Shown in pieces: positions 52,579 to 61,465 of a stretch of DNA of 64,000 bases; position 1 is the stretch's first letter; each line of letters starts with the position of its first letter. The stretch is from Chitinophaga chungangae (GTDB taxonomy: Bacteria > Bacteroidota > Bacteroidia > Chitinophagales > Chitinophagaceae). The position numbers were made by a program, and so were the translations under genes. Location of the stretch: NCBI RefSeq assembly GCF_017742215.1, contig NZ_JAGHKP010000002.1, positions 716,737 to 780,736 of the forward strand. The letters run 5' to 3'. The notes beneath the pieces are model-generated. The model saw only the letters and a list, made by a program, of their open reading frames with translations. It made no database searches and was not told the origin of the DNA.

Positions 52579-52586
52579 CAAATTTA
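52579..52586 (-). promoter_or_regulatory. -7 box for recA
   Basis: On the minus strand this reads TAAATTTG, an exact match, giving a leader of about 30 nt. Confidence 0.45.
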
Positions 52587-52781
52587 ATGGTAGTGCAAGT
52601 TATAATTATTTCCCCGAAAACTCCTAAAAATTTTAGCATTTTTTCTAAAATACTAATTTGAATAGCATCCGGTGTTTAAACTTGAAATGGGGTAACACGC
52701 AATGGACGATACAAAAGTGCATCGTCCTTACGCAGGGGATCTGCGCAGTGAAAAAATATCTATAAAAAAAGGAAATAGCGT

Positions 52782-53447
52782 TTAGCCCACAATGGCATAT
52801 GCGACCACCTGTGAAAGCACGCCCACGAACAGGCCGATATATATTTCCCGGGTCGTATGCGCGTCCAGTATCAGCCTCGACGTGGCGGCCAGCCCCGTAA
52901 GCACGAATGCTATCGCCAGCGGCAGGCTCACGTTCATGCCCATGCCCCACATCAGCATCATCAGGAAACCCAGCACGCCGCCCCAGCCCGTTGTATGCAT
53001 GCTGATCTTCACAAAACTGTTCGCCACAAAACATACTACCACGGCCAGGAAGATGCCCAGGAAAAACGCGTCGAAAAAACCCGGGGTCAGGCCTTGGCGT
53101 TTGAACGTATAAAAAACCCAGAAATAAAAGATCGTGATCGCCACATAAGGAATGATCCTGTCCATGCGGTCTTCCAGCCGCACGCTGTTCACAAACCCCA
53201 GCAATTTTGACAATACCACGGCCAGCAGCGGGAACAGAAAGCAGCCTACGCCCACCCGGATGTACAGCGTATCGAACGGGAACCTGAAACTGTTCTGTTT
53301 GAACACCACGAAATATTCCGGCAGCGCGGTTACCACCAGGAAGGTGATGAGCAGCGGGATGAACAAAGGATGCAGCAAATAAGAAAATACTGTTGCTGTT
53401 GCCCGAAGGGCGGGCGGAAAATTAACGGCCGATTTCTGCTCTTCCAT
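52782..53447 (-). CDS. PAP2-like integral membrane phosphatase
   Basis: A 221-aa protein with about six membrane segments. The C-terminal half has PAP2-type catalytic landmarks: SFVKISMHTTG (histidine motif) and SRLILDAHTTREI (Arg...His). The first PAP2 motif (KxxxxxxRP) is not obvious. It likely removes phosphate from a lipid such as undecaprenyl pyrophosphate or phosphatidate, but the substrate is uncertain. It starts 14 nt downstream of the rpoN stop, so it sits in the rnhB-rpoN transcript. Confidence 0.75.
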   Translation of the reverse strand: MEEQKSAVNFPPALRATATVFSYLLHPLFIPLLITFLVVTALPEYFVVFKQNSFRFPFDTLYIRVGVGCFLFPLLAVVLSKLLGFVNSVRLEDRMDRIIPYVAITIFYFWVFYTFKRQGLTPGFFDAFFLGIFLAVVVCFVANSFVKISMHTTGWGGVLGFLMMLMWGMGMNVSLPLAIAFVLTGLAATSRLILDAHTTREIYIGLFVGVLSQVVAYAIVG

Positions 53448-53461
53448 GAATAATGTAATGA

Positions 53462-54949
53462 TTATAATTCCTTGCGTAAACGCGCAACGGGTATGTTCAG
53501 CTGTTCGCGGTATTTTGCCACGGTCCGCCGTGCAATGTTATATCCTTTGTCCTGCAGCATTTTCGTGAGATTTTCGTCGCTGAGCGGCTTGCGTTTGTTT
53601 TCGCCGCCGATCATGTCGGACAGGATTTTCTTCACCTCGCGCGTGCTCACTTCCTCGCCGCTGTCTGTAGACAACGATTCGGAGAAAAAGAACTTGAGCT
53701 TGAAGGTGCCGAATTCCGTTTGCACATATTTGCTGTTGGCCACGCGGCTTACGGTGGAAATGTCCAGCTGCGTGATGTCTGCAATGTCTTTCAGGATCAT
53801 CGGCTTCATGGTGGTTTCGTCGCCGGTGAGGAAAAACTCGTGCTGGTAGCTCATGATCGCTTCCATGGTGCTCAGCAGCGTGTGCTGGCGCTGTTTGATG
53901 GCGTCGATGAACCATTTGGCCGCGTCGATCTTCTGTTTGATGAACAGCACGGCCTCTTTCTGCCTTTTGTCTTTTTTATCGCCGCGGTCGTATTCTTTCA
54001 GCATTTCGCGGTAACCTTCGGAAATGCGGAGGTCCGGCGCGTTTTTACTGTTGAGGGACAATTCGAGCTTGCCGTTGTTGTTGAGGATGAAAAAATCCGG
54101 GATCACATAACTCTCCGCCTTGTTCATCAGGCTGTAATTGCCGCCCGGTTTGGGATTGAGCTTGATGATCTGGCCGATGGCCTCGCGGAGGTCTTCGTCG
54201 TTGAGGTTCAGCGACCGCTGGATCTTTTCGTAATGTTTTTTGGTGAACTCGTCGAAATAGTTCTCCAGTATCGAGATGGCAGTTTGCACGCCGGGATCGT
54301 CAGGATTCTTGCGTTTGAGCTGCAGCAGCAGACATTCTTTCAGGTCCGCGCAGCAAACGCCGGCGGGGTCGAAGGTCTGGATCAGCTTAATAAGCTGTTT
54401 GATCTCTTCCTCTTCGGCCTGTATGTTCTGTGAAAATGAAAGGTCGTCTACGATCGCGCTGGTTTCGCGGCGCAGGTACCCGTCGTCGTCGATGCTGCCG
54501 ATGATCTGTTCGGCAATGCGGCGCTCGCGGTCGTCCAGCGTCTGCAGGCCCAGTTGGCTGAGCAGGTGGTCGTGAAAGGTGGTCTCCACGCGTACGGGAA
54601 TGGTGCGGGATTCGTCCGGGTCGGGATAATTATCGTCCCTCAGTTTATAATCCGCGATCTCGTCGTCGCCTTCTGAAACGTATTCGGAAATATCGATGTT
54701 GTCGTATTCGTTTTCGCTGCCGTCCGGCTCGAACTCTTCTTCGGTATTGGCTTCGAACTCCTCGTTATTTTCTTTGGAAAGATCGTCTTCCTGGCCGTCT
54801 TCACTGTATTCAAGGGCGGGATTTTCTTCCAGTTCTTCTTTAATGCGCTCTTCGAGATTGGCCGTAGGCACCTGCAACAGTTTCATGAGCTGAATCTGTT
54901 GGGGTGACAACTTTTGTAATAACTTCTGTTGTTGCGTTTGCTTTAGCAT
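53462..54949 (-). CDS. rpoN: RNA polymerase sigma-54 factor
   Basis: A 495-aa sigma factor that needs AAA+ activators. The start at 54949 (MLKQTQQQKLLQKLSPQQIQLMKLLQ) gives the Gln/Leu-rich activator-interaction region I. A long acidic region II follows (about 55-140), then the core-binding and HTH domains. The C-terminal RpoN box is ARRTVAKYRE. No enhancer-binding protein is encoded in the window. The upstream 36-codon extension overlaps rnhB and is rejected. Confidence 0.96.
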   Translation of the reverse strand: MLKQTQQQKLLQKLSPQQIQLMKLLQVPTANLEERIKEELEENPALEYSEDGQEDDLSKENNEEFEANTEEEFEPDGSENEYDNIDISEYVSEGDDEIADYKLRDDNYPDPDESRTIPVRVETTFHDHLLSQLGLQTLDDRERRIAEQIIGSIDDDGYLRRETSAIVDDLSFSQNIQAEEEEIKQLIKLIQTFDPAGVCCADLKECLLLQLKRKNPDDPGVQTAISILENYFDEFTKKHYEKIQRSLNLNDEDLREAIGQIIKLNPKPGGNYSLMNKAESYVIPDFFILNNNGKLELSLNSKNAPDLRISEGYREMLKEYDRGDKKDKRQKEAVLFIKQKIDAAKWFIDAIKQRQHTLLSTMEAIMSYQHEFFLTGDETTMKPMILKDIADITQLDISTVSRVANSKYVQTEFGTFKLKFFFSESLSTDSGEEVSTREVKKILSDMIGGENKRKPLSDENLTKMLQDKGYNIARRTVAKYREQLNIPVARLRKEL

Positions 54950-54962
54950 GATTCGTTCCTTT

Positions 54963-55574
54963 TTACCACTTTTCCTCCTCGTCCAGGCTGAGCTGGTCTG
55001 GCAACAAGCGGAACGTCCTCCGGTGGTAGGGCGTGTCGCCGTGGGAGCGGATGGCATCCCGGTGATATTTTGTAGGATAACCCTTGTTCTCCTTCCATCC
55101 GTATTGCGGGTACTGCTCGTGCAGGGCCTGCATATATTCGTCCCGATAAGTTTTCGCCAGCACAGACGCTGCTGCTATGGATGCATATTTTCCGTCGCCC
55201 TGTATGATGCAGGTATGCGGGATGTCGCCATAGGGATGAAAACGGTTACCGTCAATCAGTAACATTTGGGGCTGTAGCGATAATCGTGCCAAAGCTTCGT
55301 GCATGGCCTTGAACGAGGCTTTCAGGATATTGATCTTATCAATTTCCAGGTTGCACACGCTGGCTACCGCATAGGCTACCGCCTCCCTTTCTATCACCAC
55401 CCTTAAAACATTCCTTTCGTCTTCGCTCAACTGCTTCGAATCGTTCAGCAAAGGATGCCGGAAACTTTTCGGCAAAATCACCGCCGCTGCAAATACAGGT
55501 CCCGCGAGGCAGCCTCTTCCGGCTTCATCGCAGCCCGCTTCTGTCAAAACATCCTGGTAATATGGCAGCAACAA
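54963..55574 (-). CDS. rnhB: ribonuclease HII
   Basis: A 203-aa enzyme (from the proposed TTG start at 55574) that cuts RNA in RNA-DNA hybrids and single ribonucleotides in DNA. Acidic residues are in GCDEAGRG (Asp-Glu), LIDGN and the [11 protein letters not shown] segment with KKGY-type NKGYPTKYH. The annotated start is uncertain: an ATG lies at 55643, but family members begin only a few residues before [10 protein letters not shown]. The gene ends 13 nt before rpoN starts. Confidence 0.9.
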   Translation of the reverse strand: MLLPYYQDVLTEAGCDEAGRGCLAGPVFAAAVILPKSFRHPLLNDSKQLSEDERNVLRVVIEREAVAYAVASVCNLEIDKINILKASFKAMHEALARLSLQPQMLLIDGNRFHPYGDIPHTCIIQGDGKYASIAAASVLAKTYRDEYMQALHEQYPQYGWKENKGYPTKYHRDAIRSHGDTPYHRRTFRLLPDQLSLDEEEKW

Positions 55575-55666
55575 GTTAACTGATTTTGTTGGCGCTAAAA
55601 TTACAAAAACCGGCGGAATGATTCCGGAATTGATAAAAATCATCCGGACCGGGCGCGATTAACCCT

Positions 55667-55674
55667 TATTTTTG
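55667..55674 (+). promoter_or_regulatory. -7 box close to the ctaA start
   Basis: TATTTTTG matches TAnnTTTG and lies 8 nt before the ATG at 55683, so the leader should be only a few bases long. Confidence 0.45.
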
Positions 55675-55682
55675 CAAGGTTT

Positions 55683-56711
55683 ATGGAAATGCAGCAAAAA
55701 AAAGGAAACCGGGCCATCGTTATCTGGCTGTTCACCGGCGTGGCGATGATCATTGTACAGGTGCTGCTGGGCGGCATTACGCGGCTCACGGGCTCCGGCC
55801 TCAGCATCACGGAATGGAAGCCCATCCTGGGCGCGCTCCCTCCCATGAATGAAGCGGCCTGGCAGGCGGCTTTCGAAAAATACCAGCAGATCGGCCAGGC
55901 CAAATATATCAACAGCCACTTCACCCTGTCCGACTTCAAATGGATCTACTTTTGGGAATGGCTGCACCGCAACTGGGCCCGCCTGATCGGCATCGTATTT
56001 ATCCTGCCTTTCGTGTGGTTCATCATTAAAAAGAAAATAGACCGCAGCATGATCGTCCCGATGATCATGCTGCTGGTGCTGGGCGCCCTGCAGGGCCTTA
56101 TCGGCTGGGTGATGGTGAAAAGCGGGCTGAATGAAGAAAACCTCTACGTTTCCCATATTCGTTTAGCCATTCACTTTATCGCCGCGCTGGGATTGTTGTG
56201 GTACGTGCTCTGGTTTGCCCTGAAACTCACTGTGCCGGCGGGTTCCATCGTACAGGCGCCTTCCCTGCGCAAACTCTCCGGCTGGGTCCTCTGCATGCTC
56301 GTGCTCCAGCTCATTTACGGCGCGTTCATGGCCGGCCTCCACGCCGCGCTGGCCGCCACCACCTGGCCCTCCATCAACGGTTTCGCGGTGCCACCCGGCA
56401 TGTTTTCGCAGGGCGGGTTCCTGGAAGACGCGACCCACAACCAGATCACCATCCAGTTCATCCACCGCGGCCTCGCTTACCTGCTCACTATTCTCATCGC
56501 CATCTGGTACCTGCGCTCGGCCAGGCTGCCGCAGCTCGCCACCGTGCGCGCGCTTGCATTGCTCACCGTGCTGCTCCAGGTTTTTTTAGGCGTGCTCACC
56601 GTGCTTAACAGCGACGTGAAAATACCGCTGGGATTCGCGCTGGCACACCAGTTCACCGGCATGGCCCTGCTGATGGTGATGATCTGGGCAAGGTTCGTTA
56701 CCCGCCGCTGA
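55683..56711 (+). CDS. ctaA: heme A synthase (COX15/CtaA family)
   Basis: A 342-aa membrane enzyme with eight hydrophobic helices that oxidises heme O to heme A for cytochrome oxidase. Characteristic pieces are the N-terminal GGITRLTGSGLSITEWKPILGALPP, the heme-ligand histidines in EWLHRNWARLIG, VSHIRLAIHF, QFIHRGLAYLL and LAHQFTGMAL, and HAALAATTWPSINGF. It is the long (type II-like) form common in Bacteroidota and mitochondria. No other cytochrome oxidase gene is adjacent. Confidence 0.93.
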   Translation: MEMQQKKGNRAIVIWLFTGVAMIIVQVLLGGITRLTGSGLSITEWKPILGALPPMNEAAWQAAFEKYQQIGQAKYINSHFTLSDFKWIYFWEWLHRNWARLIGIVFILPFVWFIIKKKIDRSMIVPMIMLLVLGALQGLIGWVMVKSGLNEENLYVSHIRLAIHFIAALGLLWYVLWFALKLTVPAGSIVQAPSLRKLSGWVLCMLVLQLIYGAFMAGLHAALAATTWPSINGFAVPPGMFSQGGFLEDATHNQITIQFIHRGLAYLLTILIAIWYLRSARLPQLATVRALALLTVLLQVFLGVLTVLNSDVKIPLGFALAHQFTGMALLMVMIWARFVTRR

Positions 56712-56766
56712 TCTCACATTTAATTTATTTTTAATTTCACGTTCTCGATATTTGCCTTAATTTAAG

Positions 56767-59028
56767 GTGGTGAAAAGATTCTGGTTACGATTTTTCTATT
56801 CTTTCCCTATTCAGCTGCTGATGCTGCATTTCCGCAAGTACCAGGTTTTGCTGATCTTCTGGGCCATATTGTTCAGCACCATCAACGGCGGCTTTGCCAA
56901 AACGTTTGGCGGCGATGCGCTGTTCCTTGCACCGGAATATATGGGAAAAGTGAATTTCTACAGCACCACCGTAACCGGCGTCGCCGCGGCCATTTTCACG
57001 ATGAGCTGGAACATCACCACCTTTATCCTTCACAGCGGCCGTTTTAAATTCCTCGCCACCACCTCGCAGCCTTTTTCGCGCTACTGCCTGAACAACGCCA
57101 TCATTCCCGGCGCATTCCTGCTCATGCTGCTCTGGCGCGGCTGGCAATACCAGCGCTGGCAGGAGCTCAACTCCGTTCCGCAAATCCTGCTGCTGGCCGA
57201 AGGTTTTATCTGCGGTTTCCTCATCATTATATTTTTCTCCTTTTTCTACTTTTTTAACGCGGACAAAAATATCGGCCGCAGGCTGATGAAAAAATTCGGC
57301 AACCCGCGCAATTTTCTCCGCACTGTGCTCAAGCCCAACCAGGAAAGAGACGAGAACGCGCTGCCCGTGCACAGCTACTTTTCCAGCCCCTGGCGCATAC
57401 GCCGGGCCAGGAATGTAGACCACTACAACAAACATTACCTCGATAATATCTTCCGTCAGCACCATTTCGCGGCGATGATCACTATTGCGCTCGCGCTGGT
57501 TTTCCTCGTCATAATGGCTTACCTGATGGATTACAACGCTTTCCGCATCCCGGCGGGCGCCAGCGTGATGATCTTTTTCGCGTTCCTGATCGGCGTGGCG
57601 GGCGCATATGCCTACCTGCTGGAAAGCTGGGCCATCCCGGTGCTGATCACCCTGATCTTCGGGCTGAACTGGATGGTGAAGAACCAGTGGATCGACAATC
57701 GCAACAAAGCATACGGCCTCAATTACCTCGATAAAAAAGACCGCCCGGAATACAGCGTGCACAGCCTGCAGGAGTTTTTCACCGCGGCCCGCGCCGAAGC
57801 CGACCGGAAAAACACGCTGGAAATATTGGAGAACTGGAAAAAGAAATTTCCCCCCGGCTCCAAACCGCCCATCATCATCATCAACACCAGCGGCGGCGGC
57901 AGCCGTTCCGCCGCATGGACGATGAACGTGCTCCAGCGCTACGACAGCCTGCTGAAAGGAAAACTGCTCGACCATACCTTTCTCATGACCGGCGCTTCCG
58001 GCGGAATGCTGGGCGCCACTTATTTCCGCGAGCTGTACCTCCGCCAGCAGGAAGGCCGAATGCCCACGCGGGCGCGGCTGTACGACAGTCTTTACTGCGA
58101 AAAGATTTCCCGCGACCTGCTCAATTCCGTGTTCAGCTCATTCGCGGTAAACGATTTTATTACGCCGTTCAGGCATTTCAATATCGGCAAAAACGCCTAC
58201 GCCAAAGACCGCGGCTATGCCTTTGAAATGCAGCTGAACCTGAATACGGACAATGTTCTCAACAAAACCATCGGCGATTATAAACAGCCCGAATACGAAG
58301 CGAAGATCCCGATGATGATCTGGTGCGCCACCCTGAATGCGGACGGGCGCAGGCTGTTTATGAGCCCGCAGCCGGTGAGTTATCTCTGCGCCGCCGATTA
58401 CCGGTACCCCACGCGCTCCGTGCGGGATGTGGACGGGGTGGACTTCAACCAGTTTTTCGCCAACCAGCACTCCAACGAGCTTCGCGTGACCAGCGCCATC
58501 CGCATGAGCGCCACGTTCCCCTATGTGCTGCCCAACGTGTTCCTCCCCAGCAATCCCATTGTAGACGTAATGGACGCGGGCATCCGCGACAATTTCGGGC
58601 AGGAGACCAGCATCCGTTTTTTATACACGTTCCGCGAATGGATCAATGAAAACACGGGCGGGGTGATCTTCATGCAGATCAGGGACACGCGTAAAAACGA
58701 CGTAACGCCTATCAAACAAACGAAAGACCTGGGCGACCTGATCTTTGAGCCCTTGTTTTCGATGCAGGCGCACTGGATGAGCATGCAGGATTTTCACCAG
58801 GACCACCTGGTCAATTATATAGAAGCGTATTTTCCCAACAAATTCAAACGCCTCATCTTCCAGTACGTGCCGCAGCAGGTCGAAAAGGCCGCCGCGCTGA
58901 GCTGGCACCTCACCCCCAGGGAAAAGCTGGACATCGCCCGCGCGCTGGACAATCCGGGCAACCAGCAGGCGTTCGGACAGCTCAATGAAGCGTTGACCAG
59001 GGCGCTTACACAACAACAGGAACACTAA
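56767..59028 (+). CDS. patatin-like phospholipase with N-terminal membrane domain
   Basis: A 753-aa protein starting at one of two successive GTG codons. Residues 1-330 contain about seven hydrophobic segments with a polar loop near 190-235, and the patatin-like hydrolase follows from about 350. The oxyanion glycine loop is NTSGGGSRSAAW, the nucleophile is in GASGGMLG (GxSxG) and the catalytic aspartate in MDAGIRDNFG (DG-type). It should deacylate lipids at the inner membrane. Multi-helix fusion to patatin is unusual relative to soluble patatins. It ends 177 nt before typA. Confidence 0.82.
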   Translation: MVKRFWLRFFYSFPIQLLMLHFRKYQVLLIFWAILFSTINGGFAKTFGGDALFLAPEYMGKVNFYSTTVTGVAAAIFTMSWNITTFILHSGRFKFLATTSQPFSRYCLNNAIIPGAFLLMLLWRGWQYQRWQELNSVPQILLLAEGFICGFLIIIFFSFFYFFNADKNIGRRLMKKFGNPRNFLRTVLKPNQERDENALPVHSYFSSPWRIRRARNVDHYNKHYLDNIFRQHHFAAMITIALALVFLVIMAYLMDYNAFRIPAGASVMIFFAFLIGVAGAYAYLLESWAIPVLITLIFGLNWMVKNQWIDNRNKAYGLNYLDKKDRPEYSVHSLQEFFTAARAEADRKNTLEILENWKKKFPPGSKPPIIIINTSGGGSRSAAWTMNVLQRYDSLLKGKLLDHTFLMTGASGGMLGATYFRELYLRQQEGRMPTRARLYDSLYCEKISRDLLNSVFSSFAVNDFITPFRHFNIGKNAYAKDRGYAFEMQLNLNTDNVLNKTIGDYKQPEYEAKIPMMIWCATLNADGRRLFMSPQPVSYLCAADYRYPTRSVRDVDGVDFNQFFANQHSNELRVTSAIRMSATFPYVLPNVFLPSNPIVDVMDAGIRDNFGQETSIRFLYTFREWINENTGGVIFMQIRDTRKNDVTPIKQTKDLGDLIFEPLFSMQAHWMSMQDFHQDHLVNYIEAYFPNKFKRLIFQYVPQQVEKAAALSWHLTPREKLDIARALDNPGNQQAFGQLNEALTRALTQQQEH

Positions 59029-59124
59029 CTTGTTGGTTTTGAACAGGTAATGTGTTTCCCGGCCATATCCTGATATTTCACGTTTATTTAAGGTATCCCT
59101 ACAGGTAATTCCCGCGATTATTCG

Positions 59125-59132
59125 TACCTTTG
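59125..59132 (+). promoter_or_regulatory. -7 box for typA
   Basis: TACCTTTG matches TAnnTTTG, predicting a leader of about 70 nt. Confidence 0.5.
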
Positions 59133-59205
59133 CGCCTTCGTTTGGAGCCGCCCGGAAAAAGTTACCCCGGAACGACTTCAAAATGCGGCTAAATCACTCA
59201 TTGTC

Positions 59206-61020
59206 ATGCAAATTAGAAACATCGCCATTATCGCGCACGTAGACCACGGTAAAACTACCCTGGTGGATAAAATCCTCCACTCTACCAACGTATTCCGGGC
59301 CAACCAGGAAACCGGGGAGCTGATCATGGACAACAACGACCTTGAAAAAGAGCGTGGTATCACCATCCTCAGCAAAAACGTATCGGTTGAATACAAAGGC
59401 GTAAAGATCAACGTGATAGACACTCCGGGCCACGCCGACTTCGGTGGCGAGGTGGAGCGCGTATTAAAAATGGCCGATGGCGTGATCCTGCTGGTGGACG
59501 CTTTCGAAGGCCCCATGCCGCAGACGCGTTTCGTACTGCAGAAGGCATTGCAGCTGAACCTGAAACCCATCGTGGTGATCAACAAGGTGGACAAAGCCAA
59601 CTGCCGCCCCGATGAAGTGCATGATGCCGTATTTGAACTGTTCTTTAACCTGGACGCTACGGAAGACCAGTTAAACTTCCCCACCTATTACGGTTCCGGC
59701 AAAAACGGCTGGTTCAACGATAGCCTGGAGCCCAGGGAAGACATCATCCCCTTGCTGGATGGCATCCTGACGCACGTTCCCGAGCCGAAAATAAACGAAG
59801 GCACCCTGCAGATGCAGATCACTTCCCTCGATTACTCCACCTTCCTCGGCCGTATCGCCGTAGGTAAAGTAACCCGCGGAAAGATCGCTGAAGGCCAGCC
59901 TATCAGCCTGGTGCAGGTAGACGGTTCCATTAAAAAGACCCGCGTACGTGAATTGTACATATTCGAATCGCTTGGTAAAAAACGCGTGCAGGAAGTGCTG
60001 GCCGGCGACATTTGCGCGGTGGTAGGCATTGAAGATTTCGGTATCGGCGATACGATCGCTGATTTCGAAAATCCGGAAGCATTGCCGGTTATCAGCGTAG
60101 ACGAACCGACGATGAACATGCTGTTCAGCATCAACAACTCTCCTTTCTTTGGTAAAGACGGCAAGTTCGTGACCTCCCGTCACCTCCGCGACCGCCTGAT
60201 GAAAGAAACCGAGAAGAACCTGGCATTGCGCGTACACGATACCGAAGCTGCGGACAGCTTCATGGTATACGGCCGCGGCATCCTTCACCTGGGCGTGCTG
60301 GTGGAAACCATGCGCCGCGAAGGATATGAGCTGACCGTTGGCCAGCCGCAGGTAATCACAAAGATCATCGACGGCAAAAAATGCGAACCGTTTGAAACCC
60401 TCGTGGTAGACGTTCCGCAGGAATTTGCTTCCAAAGTGATCGACCTCGTAACCCGCCGCAGAGGCGAAATGCTGATCATGGAAACCAAAGGTGAAATGCA
60501 GCACCTGGAATTCGAGATCCCTTCCCGCGGTTTGATCGGCCTGCGTACGCAGATGCTGACAAATACTGCCGGTGAAGCTGTAATGGCGCACCGCTTTATG
60601 GATTACAAACCCTGGAAAGGCCCCATCCCCGGCCGTAACAACGGTGTTCTTTGCGCCAAGGAAGGCGGTACCACTACCGGTTACTCCCTCGATAAACTGC
60701 AGGACAGAGGCTCATTCTTCGTGGACCCGGGAGAAGAGGTTTACAAAGGCATGATCATCGGTGAGAACAACAAACCCGGCGACCTGGTGGTAAACCCCAA
60801 CGAAGGCAAAAAATTGACCAACATGCGTGCAAGCGGTACCGATGGCGCCGCTAATATCGCACCTAAAATACTGATGACGCTGGAAGAATGTATGGAGTAC
60901 ATCCAGCAGGACGAGTGCATCGAAGTAACGCCCAACCACATCCGTATGCGTAAAACCATCCTGGACGAAGAAGAAAGGAAGAAGTTCCAAAAGATGTTGA
61001 AGGCGGAAGAGGTTGGCTAA
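59206..61020 (+). CDS. typA: ribosome-binding translational GTPase TypA/BipA
   Basis: A 604-aa EF-G-like GTPase involved in 50S assembly and stress responses. GTPase motifs are IAHVDHGKTTLVDK, the switch ERGITILSKN, DTPGHADFGGEV and NKVDKANCRPDE. The domain III/V segments PTMNMLFSINNSPFFGKDGKFVTSRHL and the TypA-specific C-terminal region (MEYIQQDECIEVTPNHIRMRKTILDEEERKK) are complete. Length matches. A strong terminator follows at 61053. Confidence 0.97.
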   Translation: MQIRNIAIIAHVDHGKTTLVDKILHSTNVFRANQETGELIMDNNDLEKERGITILSKNVSVEYKGVKINVIDTPGHADFGGEVERVLKMADGVILLVDAFEGPMPQTRFVLQKALQLNLKPIVVINKVDKANCRPDEVHDAVFELFFNLDATEDQLNFPTYYGSGKNGWFNDSLEPREDIIPLLDGILTHVPEPKINEGTLQMQITSLDYSTFLGRIAVGKVTRGKIAEGQPISLVQVDGSIKKTRVRELYIFESLGKKRVQEVLAGDICAVVGIEDFGIGDTIADFENPEALPVISVDEPTMNMLFSINNSPFFGKDGKFVTSRHLRDRLMKETEKNLALRVHDTEAADSFMVYGRGILHLGVLVETMRREGYELTVGQPQVITKIIDGKKCEPFETLVVDVPQEFASKVIDLVTRRRGEMLIMETKGEMQHLEFEIPSRGLIGLRTQMLTNTAGEAVMAHRFMDYKPWKGPIPGRNNGVLCAKEGGTTTGYSLDKLQDRGSFFVDPGEEVYKGMIIGENNKPGDLVVNPNEGKKLTNMRASGTDGAANIAPKILMTLEECMEYIQQDECIEVTPNHIRMRKTILDEEERKKFQKMLKAEEVG

Positions 61021-61052
61021 GTTGTTTAGATGAAAACAAAAGGATTATAAAC

Positions 61053-61084
61053 CGTCCCGTAATCACGGGACGTTTTTTTTTTTG
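61053..61084 (+). terminator. typA terminator
   Basis: CGTCCCGT (61053-61060) pairs with ACGGGACG (61065-61072) around a 4-nt loop, followed by an uninterrupted run of about 12 T. It abuts the 3' end of the convergent ybaB. Confidence 0.9.
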
Positions 61085-61086
61085 CC

Positions 61087-61401
61087 TTACATTCCCGGCA
61101 GGCCCATGCCGCCAAGCATGCCGCCCGCCACGTTCTTCATTTCGTTTTCCCATGCATGCTCCGCATTTTTCAGCGCACGGTTCAGCGCGGAGATCAGCAG
61201 GTCTTCCAGCTCTTCTTTCCTTTCCGCCGCCAGCAGCGAAGGATCGATCTCCAGGCTTTTTATTTCGCGGTTGCCCGTTGCCACCGCTTTCACGGCGCCG
61301 TTGCCGGCTTCGCCTTCAACAGTGATATGTTTGAGGCGCTCTTTGCTGTCGTTCATTTTCTGCTGCGCTTCCTGCAGCTTTCCAAACAAGTCTCCGAACA
61401 T
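61087..61401 (-). CDS. YbaB/EbfC family nucleoid-associated protein
   Basis: A 104-aa dimeric DNA-binding protein. The start at 61401 (MFGDLFGKLQEAQQKM) is that of the family; a much longer upstream frame is antisense to the flavoprotein gene. Family features are the N-terminal coiled coil, VEGEAGNGAVKAVATGNREI and a Gly/Met-rich tail (AGGMLGGMGLPGM). In many bacteria it lies beside recR; here it is 48 kb away. A minus-strand -7 box (TATCTTTG) is at 61419-61426. Confidence 0.93.
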   Translation of the reverse strand: MFGDLFGKLQEAQQKMNDSKERLKHITVEGEAGNGAVKAVATGNREIKSLEIDPSLLAAERKEELEDLLISALNRALKNAEHAWENEMKNVAGGMLGGMGLPGM

Positions 61402-61418
61402 ATTTTTCAGGTTTTCGG

Positions 61419-61459
61419 CAAAGATAAATATTCCGCTCGCACCAGATTCCGTATCTTGG
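61419..61459. promoter_or_regulatory. divergent -7 boxes for ybaB and the flavoprotein gene
   Basis: The minus-strand box TATCTTTG (61419-61426) serves ybaB, and the plus-strand TATCTTGG (61452-61459, one mismatch) lies 6 nt before the flavoprotein ATG at 61466. The two genes share a 64-bp divergent region. Confidence 0.45.
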
Positions 61460-61465
61460 CACCCT

